From: Cristatella mucedo | Lineage: Eukaryota > Bryozoa > Phylactolaemata > Cristatellidae | Assembly: GCA_009760855.2 (NCBI GenBank) | Contig: WPIO01000010.1 | Location: 4,617,501 to 4,681,500 of the forward strand | Length of the DNA stretch: 64,000 nucleotides | Direction of reading: 5' to 3' | Shown here: positions 35,077 through 49,279 of the stretch, one piece after another | Position numbering within the stretch: position 1 is the stretch's first letter | Layout: each line of letters starts with the position of its first letter | Notes under the pieces: generated by a model | The model's input: the letters and a program-made list of their open reading frames with translations, nothing else | The model's database searches: none | What the model was told of the DNA's origin: nothing | Program-made: the position numbers and the translations under genes

Positions 35077-37120
35077 ATTATCTATTTTGCTGTCGCTCAC
35101 ACCTGTTTGCCAAGTTATAGAGAGAATTTAAAAGTAAATAACTTTTTGTGAAGTCAACAAGATACAGAATGGCTAGCCATTTGGTATTCTTGTGAATTCA
35201 TAAAATCTGTAATCTCTCAAAGCAGATTGGCTCAAAACTGGGGGCCCTGGTTGGGTCTCTGGTGGACTTCCTTTTAAGCTCGTTTGACAGCTCTGAACAT
35301 AGAACCTTAGTATGCGCACCGAAGGTATGCCACCTGGAAAGTTTCTTCAGATTCTTTTAAAAATATTGACGCGAAAAAATTTTCGACTAGCCAAAAGTAC
35401 GGGAGCGAGCCCCCCTCTTGGAGCCTTTTCGTGCCCCTACCTAAAAATACATCGGTAGTCTCATTTGTAGAATCCGAAGTCACCGTCGATGGTGCGTTTC
35501 CAGGCAGATTTTTGTTTAGCCCTACAAAGACAAAAATATATGCCCCCTCTAGAGCAGCACCTCGAAGCTGGCCCACTTCAGTGACCCACCCGGAAGGGCT
35601 CGTGAGCCCTCTGAAACCAAATGGATAGGCCTCAATTCTGGAGGGTATACAGCAGCTCAGCAAAGGTGAGACGCCGTCGCAGATTTCGTTAGATCGCCCT
35701 AAGATAATACCTGTAACCGATGGTAAGAGAGCCGAAACTTGGAAGGAAACTTCGTGCTCTACTTCCATTGTGCAAATAAAGCTGTAGAATGAACTTATCT
35801 TACTTTACAACTGGGTCTTAGCCTGGTAATTTTGTGCTCGCACTTCACGACTCAGATCCGGGGTACTGTAGCGGGCAAACATTTATTTATTCTTGTATTA
35901 TTTGAAGACCGATCCAACGTTTCCTGCGTCAGCTAGAGCCAGTTAGTCTCTATATATTATCATCACCACACCCCTGGCGTGACAATAAAAGCGAAACTCA
36001 GAACTAACCAGTTCTGAGTTCATGTGCTTCTTCCATATGGAACATTCTTTCTGTACTAAAAGCCATGAGTGAGTTTCAAAGCATTTTCGGAGAAGTCACT
36101 GACCACTTATAGACCAGATAGTTTGCATCCGGTGGGCGGAACCTATTTATCTTCGTCTCTCCTATTGTATAATGAAGCTTAAGAAATTAATTCTAAAGTT
36201 CGAAGATCAGAACACATTTTCCCCAGTTTTGTTACTAAACTGAGATAGCTCTGTTGCTTTGCATCACAGGTAGATGCCTTAATTCGCAACTAGGAATGGA
36301 TGCCCCCTCCATTCAATCTGCTGACTTAGACTGCTGATTGCGGATTATTTGCCTCTGCGTTCAGTATTTTGAAAGAAGATCACTAACACAACTATTAACT
36401 ACCTATGGTGCTAGTCTACCTTACTGTTTTCGGGTGAAATTTTTATACTCAAATGACAGCGATGGAAAATCTAGATCAGCAGCGGGTTGGTGAAGCCTAA
36501 AAAATTTTTTCGAACAAACTGATACTGGAAGTTACCTTTTTTTTTACTTCGATTGGCTTCAGCTTGAGCTGTCGCGTGAATATCGAATCTTGAATGAATA
36601 CAGAATTGTGACCATCCAGCGGAGACTGATTACCTACTGCTGGAACCGCGATAGAGCTATAGCTCAAAGGGTTCCGAGCATTCCCCTAGAGAGAACAGGC
36701 TTTGAGACATTCACCTTCCAGGTTCCACTTAACATTTTCGCCTCCCGAAAACAAGCGCTTTCAAGCGTTTCTTGTCCATTGCAGAAATCTCTTCCGAAAA
36801 TCAAAGTTAATGCGAACATAGTATGCGGTAACCGATACAGCTAAGACCTGTTTAAAGCGTATTTGTTTGTTGTTGGCCGCGGCGCGGCGCATATAAAATT
36901 ACGCGCCTGCGGTTGTCTAAACGCATACTGCTTGGGGCTGGGTCAGCCCCGCTAGCGGTGACATTAGATTCACCTGCTAGTAACATGCTTATCAGGCGTG
37001 ATCGTGCTTACCTATTCGTTTCTATATCTTCATTTAAATGCATTCCTAGAGGCAGTTGCTGTTGGTAAGGTCTGTGAGTTATGCCTTAACAAAATGAAAG
37101 CACCGCCTAGCGTGCGTTGG
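35077..37120. other. Intergenic, nothing recognised
   Basis: A 153-codon minus-strand frame at 35768-35307 has no recognisable motif or repeat copy. Its start and splice context are unsupported, so I do not call it a gene. Confidence 0.4.
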
Positions 37121-37124
37121 GGGA

Positions 37125-40110
37125 CGGCGACGACCAGAGGCTCCTTCAGCATTGTTTTGGATGGCCTGAGCGATCTATCGGAAGCACTGCTGTGAATCTC
37201 TTGAACTTAGAGGTACTAAGGCCTTCTATAACCCTGGCAGCTCATCTTAACGCTTTTCTTTTGAATCCTCGCTCAATTTTCAATAAACGTCTCGTGATAA
37301 ATGGCATAAATACTGAGAATGACTTGGACCGGTTATCATTGACCGAGACCTGGTTGAAGTCGGTTAAACGGCCCGACTCTATATGACTCAACCCCAATAG
37401 GCTTCTCCTGCTTTCATACCCTAGACCAATCAAAACTGGCGGTCGAGCCGGTTATCACACGCTCATTCTTCAATTTCAAGCCGCTTGAAGTCCCCTCGAA
37501 GCAGTCTTTCGAATCTATTCTTTTGAGTTCATCCGACAGCCAGATGCCAATGGGGGCAGTAGTTTATCACCTTCGAAGTACCAACTCCTCCTTTATTTTA
37601 TATTTATCTTATTTCATTTTGATTCTGTTTGTATGAAATTGATCTTTTCTCGTTATAATTGATTTTAACATTTATTTTGATTACTCATCTGACGCCTTCA
37701 AGAATCAAATTTCACGCACTATTTGACTCACCTTCTCTTGTAGCTCATGTGCATGACCCTACTCACGTCAAGGGTAACACACTCAACCAAATATTCTTTA
37801 ACGATTGCATGCTATTATCAATTATTATTACCAAATTCTGCTTCTCTGACCACATGCAGATCTCATTTAGTCTATAGTGTGTGCTATCCTCGCATTTCAA
37901 GTTACCTGTGAAGTGCGACACCTCAAGACCCTTGACATCGATGCTTTCCTGCGCGAGGATATTCTCTGCACCCCAGCTCCCCAATCTTCTTCCGACCTGT
38001 CAACACGACACTAGCCGACAAGCTCAACGACTTTGCACCTCTGACTAACCATGCTGTGTGCCATCGCCTAGACGGCCTATAGTTTACCGCAGACATTAAA
38101 CTAGTAAAGTTTACCAAGCTCAAGCTTGAAAAAAAGCACGCAAAAGATTGGGACTTTCAACAGGCGTGAGAGGACTACTAATCGATTTTAGCACAGGCCG
38201 AGTCTAGCTTCCATGAAAAAACACTGTTGAATCACATTTGCAAAGTCAAAAAATGTTTACGTCTACGATCAACCATCTCCCTAACCGCTTCCAGGTTATC
38301 TCCTTACCTAGTGATCCTTTTGACGATCTAGCTGATCGCTTCTCTAGCTTCTTTTTCAACAAAATGAGGCAGTTCATCCCGGAGAGTGGCAGCATCTCCA
38401 TCCCGGAGAGTTGGAGCATCTCCTCTGAAATCCCATCCCCAATTCCGTGCAGCACCTCAATATCTGCATTCAACGAGGCCTCGAGTGACCTCTTCCTATC
38501 CCAATCAAAGGAGACAACTAGTCCCAAAGACCCTATTACTACTGTCCTGCTTATAAGATGCATTGATCTGCAGCTGTCATGCATAACTAGCATCATAAAT
38601 ATTTCATTAGCCTCAGTTCATATTCTAGCACCTTTCGAAAAGGCTGTGGTCAGGCCACTTCAAAAGAAACCAACACTATACTAAGAGAACTTGAGCAGCT
38701 TCCGCCCTGTCTTCCTTCTACCGTTCTTATCTAATACACAGTAACGAGTCGTGGCAGACCTCATGAACTCATATGTTAAATCTTCACACATAGCTAGTAA
38801 GTTCCAGCCTGGTTAAGAGCTAATCACTCCATAGAGTCGGCATCTCTTCAGGAGTTAGGAATTAGGTAAAACCTTAGGAAAAAACCTTCGTAGGAATGCC
38901 GACTTATATGGAGTCTCTCTGCTTGTTGGGTAGAGTATCTCTCTTGCAGCTGCAAGCAGTGGTGATAGCCTGTAAGACTCTTCTGCCGCTATAAAAACGA
39001 GGCTGTTAAATCAGCCAGTATTGTAAACTCAGGGCCTCCAAAATGACGAATTCTCTCAACTCTCTTGCTGCATATACATTAACGACATCCGCACATGGAT
39101 GGCAGCAAACTTTCACAAATTGAATGGTAAACTCGGCTTGCTATTGATTTAAAAACCAAGTTTGATTCAGAAATTGGAAACCTTAAGGTTCAAAATTGGC
39201 TATGCCAGCATATCTCCTATTGAATCTTCATCAAATCGGTGTGTTCCTTTGCAAAGTGACCTTTCAAAAGACGACCACATCAACTTCACAGTCAAGTGTG
39301 CCTACTTTCAGCTACATAACATTGTTAAAATTCGGGTTGGTTTAGACAGGGATACGTCTAAATTTGTCCCAAGCATTTGCAACATCCAGTCTCGACTTTT
39401 GCAACTCACTGCTTGCTGGTCTACCGGCCGGTGCTATGTGCTATCAAACGCTTACAGTTGGTGCAAAACTCTGCAGCAAGGTTTGTCTGTTGTGAGCATC
39501 GCAGTTGCCGCATCACACCACTTTTAGACCACATGCACTTGGTCCCAGTCGAGCAGTGAATCGACTTTAAGGTTCTATCCCTAACTTTTAGGTTATTTGT
39601 TCTTTTGCTTTAGCCTACCTATCAAATCTAGTCCCCCCACTCCCTAGGCTAAGCATGATACCACGCGCTTTTCTGAATCTAATTGCTTAGCTACACCTCG
39701 TATAAACCTCAAATACTTTAAGAAACCATGCCTTTAGTTTGTATGCTTCAAAAGGAAAAAAATCACTTCCGACAGGCATCATGACATCCACTGAGTTGAC
39801 CACATTAAAAAAAAGCTGAACATGCATTATTTATCACAGCATTTAGTGGGTCATGTGATTCATCCTTTTTGTCCTTATGCGTGCTGACACCGTGCATGCT
39901 GCCACTAACCATATTTGCATAATCACCATGTACACTGTCACTTTTAATGATGGTATGTTTGTTGTCATTTAACTTGCTACCACTGACCATTCGGTCACGT
40001 TTCCTTTGCAACATATGTAAAGTCCCCAGGAAGAGAATAAGTTCTCAAAGGGCGCTACACAAACTTATAATTATCACTATTACTATTATTATTGTGCGAC
40101 ATAATACGGC
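37125..40110 (+). mobile_element. L2-clade LINE, nearly full-length, heavily decayed
   Basis: Plus-strand blocks in order: LRPSITLAAHLNAFLLNPRS and LSLTETWLKSVKRPD (endonuclease, about 37200-37380), VAHVHDPTHVKGNTL (about 37740), LPSDPFDDLADRFSSFF (about 38300), then RT region remnants, PVEQ near 39550, the 3' UTR and the tail at 40015-40105. RT catalytic blocks are largely lost. A family-1 SINE fragment interrupts it at about 38930. Confidence 0.8.
38928..39023 (+). mobile_element. SINE family 1 fragment inside L2
   Basis: Body only: GCTGCAAGCAGTGGTGATAG, GACTCTTCTGCCGCTATAAA, GAGGCTGTTAAATCAGCCAG. The tRNA head is absent. Confidence 0.8.
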
Positions 40111-40205
40111 CTGAGCAATCTAAGACATATCAATTGTAAATTATCTGATTTGTCCATGTGATCAGCTTAATATATCGGCAGATACGATATAATGCATGTA
40201 AACAC

Positions 40206-40206
<1 letters not shown>

Positions 40207-40246
<40 letters not shown>
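40207..40246. repeat. (TG)n microsatellite
   Basis: About 20 TG units. Confidence 0.95.
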
Positions 40247-40247
<1 letters not shown>

Positions 40248-40651
40248 ACACGAGCACTCGCAGGTCTGCTTGAAACATTCCAGCATTGATATACACATTT
40301 TCTACTCAAACTTCCAGTGACAATCGAGAAAATATAGGCATAAGAATCTTCCAGAAACCACACCACAACAAAATAATAATTATATAATTACTGAATACAA
40401 GTAACAGGAATATTATAACTACATATCAGTGATAATCGTTGAAAGCAACTGATGATAAATCTTAAGCCAAGCATTGTACTCCCTATTTGACCCAAAGCAG
40501 GTGCATCTAAAATATTATACTTGGCTTGTATCGACACCAAGTTTTCTCCACATTAGCTATTGAGGTCATTAATAACCAGCTTCAATTGCAATTCCCTTCC
40601 ACAGCTAAAATCAATCTGAGAATTAATTGATTGCATGCCCCTGCCCCTGAA

Positions 40652-40808
40652 TCTTGCCCGCGGGTAAGGTGCTCGCATTTCTCAACCCAGGTCGTGGGTC
40701 GGAGTCTTAAAGCAGGAAATCTCGTATTGCCACTGGAAGGAGCGGCGATAGCCATTAAGGTTCTTCTGCCGCTACATTCATGAGGCTTCTTGGTCGGCAT
40801 TAGTTTTA
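40652..40808 (+). mobile_element. tRNA-derived SINE, family 1
   Basis: Divergent head and B-box (GTGGGTCGGAGTC), then GCCACTGGAAGGAGCGGCGA, AAGGTTCTTCTGCCGCTACA and ATGAGGCTTCTTGG. Confidence 0.7.
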
Positions 40809-41819
40809 GGCTATTTTTTACTTTTATGAACTATTAGCCGATTTGTACAAAAGTCCCACAAGATACCAAAAAAAGACGACGGGAAACTGAGCTTCATGTT
40901 ATTTCATTCTTGAATGGCTTCAATTGTCTTTGAAGCTTTCACGAGCAGCAAGATTTTCACGGCTACTTCTATCGATTTATTGTTTTGGAGCCACTGGTTT
41001 CGGATTCCTGTCGTATTGAACTGAGATGAGAGAGGGAAGAGACAGGGAAATTGTTGGTGCTGATGCGGCGATGCAGGAAGCCAAACTAATCATTTCATTT
41101 TTTCAAATTTCTGTAGTTAGGAGACCTTCCTAAAAGATGGCGTTCCGTTTTCTGACTCGTCAATATCCTTGGTGCTTATTCTGAAAAACCTTATAGAATA
41201 TGGAGCTTACTCGGAGAAGCAAGATGAGAGCTTTCGCCAGGAGATGCTGGACTTTATAAATGTTGTTCCCAACATTCATACTGCGAAAGGATGGTGTACG
41301 GATAGTTGTTGGTCTTGTTTTGTTTTTGGTCCAGTTTTTGGTCCATTTTGAGGTCTTTATTGAGAAAGTGATTATATTTGCAGTATATCCGCAAATCTAG
41401 AACATCTATCCAGTTTTGAACCTTTTGAGTGGTCTTTTTTGTATAACTTCACGGTATTTTAAATGTTAATTTTGATTCATTTGCTATTCTTTTTTTACTA
41501 TTATGAACTATAATGCACAAATTTTTTAGTTTCTTGTGGAAATTATTTGATTGTTAACCTAATCACTGTCTTATTTGCAAAAGCAAAGTTCCTAGTGACT
41601 ATGAGCCATTTCAATACTTCTGATGCAAAAGCAATAAGGAAATAAGGCGTTTTACCTAGGGATAAAACCACCTCATACATTGCGATGGATTGCAAGTTTT
41701 TGGATTAAGCATAATGACACGAGCTTTCCAAAATACCAAACTAACTTGAATATTACTATCTTCTTATATGCGATCTCAAAAAAATACTAAATTTGAGCAA
41801 TGCTGTGTAGAAAGGACGT

Positions 41820-42122
41820 CCATGCGATAACAACCGACGTGCATCACGACATTTCCTGACTTGACCACATTTAAAAAAAAATAAAATGTACCTATTTATC
41901 AACAGAATTTAGTGGGTTCCTGTGATTCGTTCTTTATGTGCTTATGCGTGCTGACACTGTGCATGCTGCAACTTGTCATATTTGCATGCTGACCCTGTGC
42001 ATGCTACTTCCACTATGTTGTTTTTGTAGTCACTGAGAAAGCTATCACTAACCATTCGATTCGTGCTTCCTTTGCAGCAATTGTAAAGCGCCCAGAAAGA
42101 GATTGAGTTATCTGAGGTTAAG
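41820..42122 (+). mobile_element. Short L2 3' fragment
   Basis: Runs from the end of ORF2 (CCTGACTTGACCACATTTAA) through the 3' UTR to GTAAAGCGCCCAGAAAGAGA. The final ATT repeats are missing. Confidence 0.8.
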
Positions 42123-42565
42123 GAACAGGGGAAGCTGTATCAAGGACCATCTCTCGAAATTTTAGCATTTCGTCACCTGGTCTCCTTTTTGAGAAAATTG
42201 GCCAATAAAACATCGACCACTATCCTCAAGTTTAATGGCAGGACTGTAAGCGTATTCCTTGATTTTTCTCAACTCCTCGCTCCATGTCGGTAAGAGGAGC
42301 GATGCTGTTTCCTGCAGTGTATCAAGAGACCACTCAAATCTCAACAGACGTGACGGTCATCTTATCGGAATACAGCTACAACAAGAGAAAAAGTAGTCGC
42401 TTTAAGTTTGTGAGTGTTCTTTCTCACTCTAGGAGGCAAAAATCTGAATTACGCGTCCGCAACCTCATTGCAGATAAATTCAAGTCTCCATTGTTGCCAC
42501 TCAGATTTTTTTATTGATAAATATGGTCTTCATCTTAAGGTATTCTCAACGTTTGAAGGAATTTC

Positions 42566-44892
42566 TCAATAGCGATCGATGAATTGCATGTATCGGCGGC
42601 CCACCTCTAGCAGAGCTAGCCCTGTGCCAACTCCCGCTAACGCTTGGTGGATTTCGGCTGAGTCCTTGATCATTCTGCTGGCTAGCGCGCAAATTGCCAT
42701 CGACCCGAGGTTGAAAAGCGCGCTTCCGGTAGCTGGAAGTGCCACAGAATCGAGGCCTGACGCAGACTCTTTCATATGTCGCTTGTTACGGACACAGTCT
42801 GCGATATACAACGATGAGCCCAGGAGAAGTCCATACGACAAATAAGGCAGTGCTTCTCGTCCAATTCTGCAACAGCATCGAGAAGGAACAACACGTCAAG
42901 AACGGCTGCGAGATGCGTACAAGGTGGGTTATCTCTACGCTCAGGAGCTGCAGCAGCACTGCAGGCTTTCTCAGTGAAAGCTAACCCGGCCGAGAGCTCG
43001 CTAGCGTAAAGCAAAGAGGCCGGGGCACAGCTCCTATCGGCGGCGTGAAGTAATGAAATTAGCAAGAGCGACTTTCACGAGTCTGCGTCGTCTCGCCGTA
43101 CTGCGGCTATCTTGTAAACACGTAGGACATTTCGATTACGGTTTATTTGGTCAGGTTATGCTGTGCGGAAACCCCCGTAGTCTCTCATTGTCAGCCATAA
43201 GTCTAAGGGCGCGCTGGCGGAATAGACCTGTCTTTGTTTCCAGATATTCAAACCTGTCTGGGACGTTGGCTAGAGTCGCGTTGTAGATAAGCATCGAGGA
43301 GAGATTGCCCATAGGAGGTTCAAGCCGAAATGGAGAGGACACAGTACGCTGTGCTACAGCATCAATGTCAAGAGACTTTATATTTTTTGACTCACATAAT
43401 TGCGGGTGCCAAAACAGATACAAAGGCTAGGGAAAATTAGATCCTCATATGACCAGACGTGGAGAAAAAGGTAAATGTACGGTCGATAGTACGCGTTCGA
43501 GGGAGAAAATGTAGTCAGTAGTGCGGTCTTTCACGTGATTAGGCGCTTAAACATGAGCGTGGAAGCAGAACGATTCGGATAGTTAAAGCAGGTTAGACCG
43601 CATTGGATTATATGTGCAATCAAAATGGATATTGAAGTCACCATTGAGTGACACCAGGACGATTCTTAGCGTGAAGGACAGCACGAAAGTAGGACAATTT
43701 GGAGGTGAGGCTTCTACCTGATGTGCAATAATGACCGCTACGAATTATCGGCACTAGCTGTAGATTAGTCACTAGCTGTAGATTCAAAACCAGAGACTCT
43801 GAAAGATTCCTTAGCAGAAGCCGAGAAGGGCTCAAAATTGAAAGAGGTGCACAAGAAAACGGCCTCTCCACCGCAAGGTTTCAACGATTTCGGTGTACGA
43901 AAATAAAAGAAAAACCTTTTTAAGGTTATAGCCGAGCAGTTTTTCAACTTCAACCGGGTACCGGGTCTTAGCTACATCAAAAATGTCAGGAGCTTTTTCA
44001 GACACAGTGGCTGCTAAATCCACAAACGGATTATTACACAAAGAGTAGGCATTCCAGAGGCTCATAATCTGTGCTGTCAAGGACTTTAGGCGGTGGCTGT
44101 ATCACCACACTAGTTGGAATACATTTGCAGCAGCTATAGCGCGAGAGCTTGCAGCGGGGTGGTTATTAAAACTGGCTGTCGCTCTAACGATCGAGTGAGT
44201 GGGGACTGCTAGTAAAAGGGTGCATATGAGAAAATGGCTTCCTCAGGCTAGGCAAGCACACGAGGGCGGGCCGGGGGGACGGTAAGTGGCAGCGCATCGC
44301 CGCGCTGCAAAGTGCTCCGTGCGCTGCACTCGAGAGTTGGCTCGCCTGCACATCCCCCTGCAAGCGAATCCGACCGACTGAAGCTCGTCTCGCCGGACGT
44401 GCGATCGTATCAAGCGCAGGTCGCGACTCGCCTTCCGAACAGCGCCGGAGCCGACATGTGAGAGCACAGACCGAGGTAGGCGGCTGTTCCGAGCGCCGGC
44501 TTGGCAAAGGCCTGCAGGAGATCGCTTCGCTCTGGCGCCTCTTCGTCGGGCAGCACCCGGGAGAATCCGACGGAGCTCGTGGTGGAAACGGTCGTCCGCA
44601 CTAGGACTCTCTTGACTCGAATCGTCTGAGCTTTATTTTCTATCTCGGACAGCGCCGTTGAGTTCCCTTGTCGCGTCCAATCTCGTTCATGCACTATTTG
44701 CTCATTGGCGGCATTTAAAGACGGTGCTGCTTGCGACATATCTCGTTGCTCGTGCTCAATGCGACCAGCTGGAGCTTGTTCGCCGAAATATGCGTATTTA
44801 ATCTCAGGCAGTGCGGCGTCCTCTGGAGGGTCGACGCGAAGCAGTAAGTTGTTGCCATCGAAGACGTGCGTAGCGGGGGTCGTGTAAGTCAT
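42566..44892 (-). CDS. Unrecognised three-exon gene, possible membrane protein
   Basis: I do not recognise this gene. Model on the minus strand: 44892-44472, 44073-43962, 42866-42566, total 834 nt with matching phases, 277 residues. Exon 1 opens MTYTTPATHVFDGNNLLLRV, is polar and acidic, and ends near QAFAKPALGTAAYLG. Exon 2 reads QIMSLWNAYSLCNNPFVDLA followed by TVSEKAPDIF. The last exon has two hydrophobic segments, ALPYLSYGLLLGSSLYIAD and SALFNLGSMAICALASR, and ends RRYMQFIDRY. The LSYG...SS.Y..AD pattern and the late IDR weakly recall MTFP1 of the inner mitochondrial membrane, but the N-terminal 170 residues do not. The exon 2 donor (CCCG|GTACCC) is weak; an alternative at 43916 would need a further exon. 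The second intron contains a decayed LINE. The 5' end sits in a CpG-rich block. Confidence 0.45.
43150..43800 (-). mobile_element. Divergent L2-type endonuclease fragment
   Basis: Minus-strand frame contains SKNIKSLDIDAVAQRTVSSP and YNATLANVPDRFE, which match the post-endonuclease spacer of L2-type ORF2. A GDFNIHFD-like block is near 43640. Lies in the intron of the unrecognised gene. Confidence 0.5.
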
Positions 44893-46350
<1,458 letters not shown>

Positions 46351-46399
46351 AGCAGCTAATAGAAACGAGGCGAATTCAGTGCTGACGAGTCTGCAAGGC

Positions 46400-48870
46400 A
46401 CTAGAGCTGTCCGACATCAGACTAACGCGGTTAGATACGCACGATCCTATCCTACAAAGACTGCCATCCTACTGCTTTCTTCTGATTTGGGAACTATTTC
46501 AATATGGTGCGCGTGGGGTCTTTCTAGCTAGGAAGGCCGAAGTGAGAGGTACTAGGGCTCAATGCCGGTTGCAGCTTCTCTGAAGTCTGTGGCGGAATAA
46601 TTAAGGTAACGACTAATTGTCAGTTCACCTAGCGGCTATTGGCATTTATGGCAAATGCGGCCGTGAATGCACGTTTCATAAGGACTCGTCCACCAACCCA
46701 TCCCAACCTGGAAACTGCTCTTGATGTTCTAGCTGTGGACCTTGCGTTTTGCAGCTCGTGCAGAAGGCATCAAGTACGGCTAAGCGAACGAACAGATCCT
46801 ACTTTAATCTCCGACTTGATTAAAATGGCAGTGGTAAAGACGCTTACTCTAATCTCACTTGTTGACGACTTCGTCGAAAGAGCGAGGCCATGACTTCGCC
46901 AACTTCCGTTAGAGCGCAGTATTATGCATAAGCTTGCTTTCGGCTTAGTAGCTCATCGAGGATCCTGTTTGGACTTGGTCTGCCACGAGGCTACATTCCC
47001 AACACTTCACGCGACTGCTCGATAGGGTTCCGGTCAGCGCCACCGCCGCGAGGGGTATGGCCCAATCGTCCGCCTCGAACTAAGGTCAAGATGAATCTAT
47101 TTGACGACCGAGGTTGTGGGCTAGAGCCCCGTGGCATATATGAAGCGCCCGAATAGAGATTAAGTTCCTTTAAGGCGCTATACAATTTTTTTTTATATTT
47201 TATCTAAATGGAGCTCGTCGGGAAGATTTAAGTTGGTATTCGCTCTAGTGATTCTCAGATACAAACTCATGTCTATGTTTTGTAGGAAGACAGTTGGGTG
47301 TGCGTAGTAGAGGATGGTGTAAACTCAGCTTTACCCGGGAATGTACGCCCCAGCCCCAGCGGGTTGGTAAGGGTCGATACTCTTGGGTCGGAGGTCGGGG
47401 CGGGGGTCAACTCCCAAATGCATACACTTCTTTCTTTCTAGCGCGTGATACCCATTTAGTGCATGGTGGCTGACGGTATATGAATCCGTTCAAAGATCCA
47501 GCTAATTCTTTTTGATTAGTTTGCGATGGCACTTTTCTTCATACGATCAACTTGGGTAGACAGCGGGTGAACAGAGATGGGGGAACCAACGGGAACGCAC
47601 AATTAGTCATTGTTTCGCTGACTATTTAATAATTTACCGCAATATCTAATAACTAAAAATTAATAAAAGAAAATAGTATTACACTTCAAATATAGCTGCA
47701 GTATTGGTACACTAATACTACCAGACCAGCAACAGAGTCAGCTGAAACAAACACAACAAGAGGAAACCCCCTTATAGCCCTCGTATCCGGTTCCGGTCGG
47801 GCTACTTAATGTTGGTCCTGAGGGGGATCGGGCTCGTTCTTAAGGTATGAGCCACGCTGTATGCATACTCTGCAGGGCATAACGGCATTGCTCAGCTGCC
47901 CCTCATCCCATTTAGAGTCTACTGTTCAAGATGTCGCGCCCCCAATATGGCTTTGTTTACTTCTCCCTTGCGGTGTGACACGGCGTAAAGGGGGCTGAGG
48001 TTGAGGGCTAGAGTGTTCCCGCTGAAGGATGCTGAAGTTTTCCTGGGCCGTTTAGATGATATTTCGGTTGCTTTGAATTTCAAGCATCCTGCAAGCACGA
48101 AGCGACGCGGAGCGCTTCTCGTAAGGCAAGCTTGTATTACTTGCTACGGACCGAGGGAGCAGGCACAGTTGCGTTTCAAACGGTTTTGTCCTGGGGTGAG
48201 TTTTCCGAAATGTTCTGGTAGGTCCCAACCTTTAGTCGAAAGCAGTTTTTCACTTCAAAGTTTAAGTAATTGGCCACCACGCCCATGCGACTGTTTCAAT
48301 GACGACGAGGGCTTCTTAGGATCCTTGCAGTGTCTTTTTCTTTCAGAGGAACTGAAACCGGAGGCTCCTCACTTTCAATTTAACATTTGCGATGTAAGAG
48401 CTCATATTTTTATGATGTGGTGATTAGCGGAACTGTTATGGCATGGACCGCCATTGATCGTCGCGGAATAACAGTTTTCGTTGGTCAGGTACACTACCAG
48501 GTTTTTAACTAATATAGTCCTGGTTGAAGCCGAGGGTAAGAAAAGTAGACGAATTCACTTCGCAAGCCGATAAGGTGGCCTAGAATGAGCATTCGTTGCA
48601 TGTCACATAAGCGAGCATACGAAATGGTGGTCTGCTTGGGGCTTGGGTGCAGTTGGCTAGGAAGTCTTTTAGCAGCCACGGCAATCCCAGATGTGTTGAA
48701 TGTTTTTTCTTAGAATCTTGATGCAGAAGCCACGGAATAGTCCGAATATCCCACATAATGTGCTGGTCTGATGAGGTTCTAGCTATCCTTTCGTTCAGAT
48801 GCTTAAAGGCAAATAGTGGCAGCTGCTTCTTTCCTAAACACTAAAATGCAGAAGTTGGCTGGTTTAACAG
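46400..48870. other. Intergenic or MFF 5' region, mostly unidentified
   Basis: Contains a family-2 SINE at 47058-47190. A plus-strand frame at 48001-48423 has no recognisable motif. CTGGGGTGAGTTTT near 48192 could be a donor of a non-coding MFF exon, but nothing confirms it. Confidence 0.4.
47058..47190 (+). mobile_element. tRNA-derived SINE, family 2
   Basis: GTGGGCTAGAGCCCCGTGGC, GAAGCGCCCGAATAGAGATT, AAGTTCCTTTAAGGCGCTAT, then a T-rich end. Confidence 0.8.
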
Positions 48871-48873
48871 CTT

Positions 48874-48875
<2 letters not shown>

Positions 48876-48961
<86 letters not shown>
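48876..48961. repeat. (AT)n microsatellite
   Basis: About 85 bp of pure AT, directly next to the end of a SINE family 1 copy. Confidence 0.95.
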
Positions 48962-48967
<6 letters not shown>

Positions 48968-49086
48968 GTCATAAGTCTTAATGGCTGTCAACTTGCTTGT
49001 AGTAGGTGATAAAGGATTGTCTACTGCAGAACTGGAACCTCCGACCTGGGTTGTGAAGTGTAAACACTTTGCCTCTGGGTTGTGAC
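48962..49086 (-). mobile_element. SINE family 1, degraded
   Basis: Minus strand: GGTCGGAGGTTCCAGTTCTG, CAGTAGACAATCCTTTATCA, CAGCCATTAAGACTTATGA. Weak but collinear with the family. Confidence 0.55.
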
Positions 49087-49279
49087 ACTGCAACTGTTGT
49101 CTCGCTATCGGCGGCTTGTAATGTACTAATGTATCTCCGTCTGTAACTCCAAACCAATACATACCATGTGGGTGTTACGCAGGAGAGTTTTGTATAGCGC
49201 ACTCACAGCCTAAGTGGCTTTCGGTACACATTCGGTAGCCAACAGACTTCATCTCACGCAACAAAGAGAAAGTGGGAAG

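Noticed and set aside
35307..35768. A 153-codon minus-strand frame as a gene
   Set aside because: No recognisable domain, no second copy, no convincing start or splice context.
48001..48423. A 140-codon plus-strand frame as a gene
   Set aside because: Begins at a non-ATG codon and has no recognisable motif.
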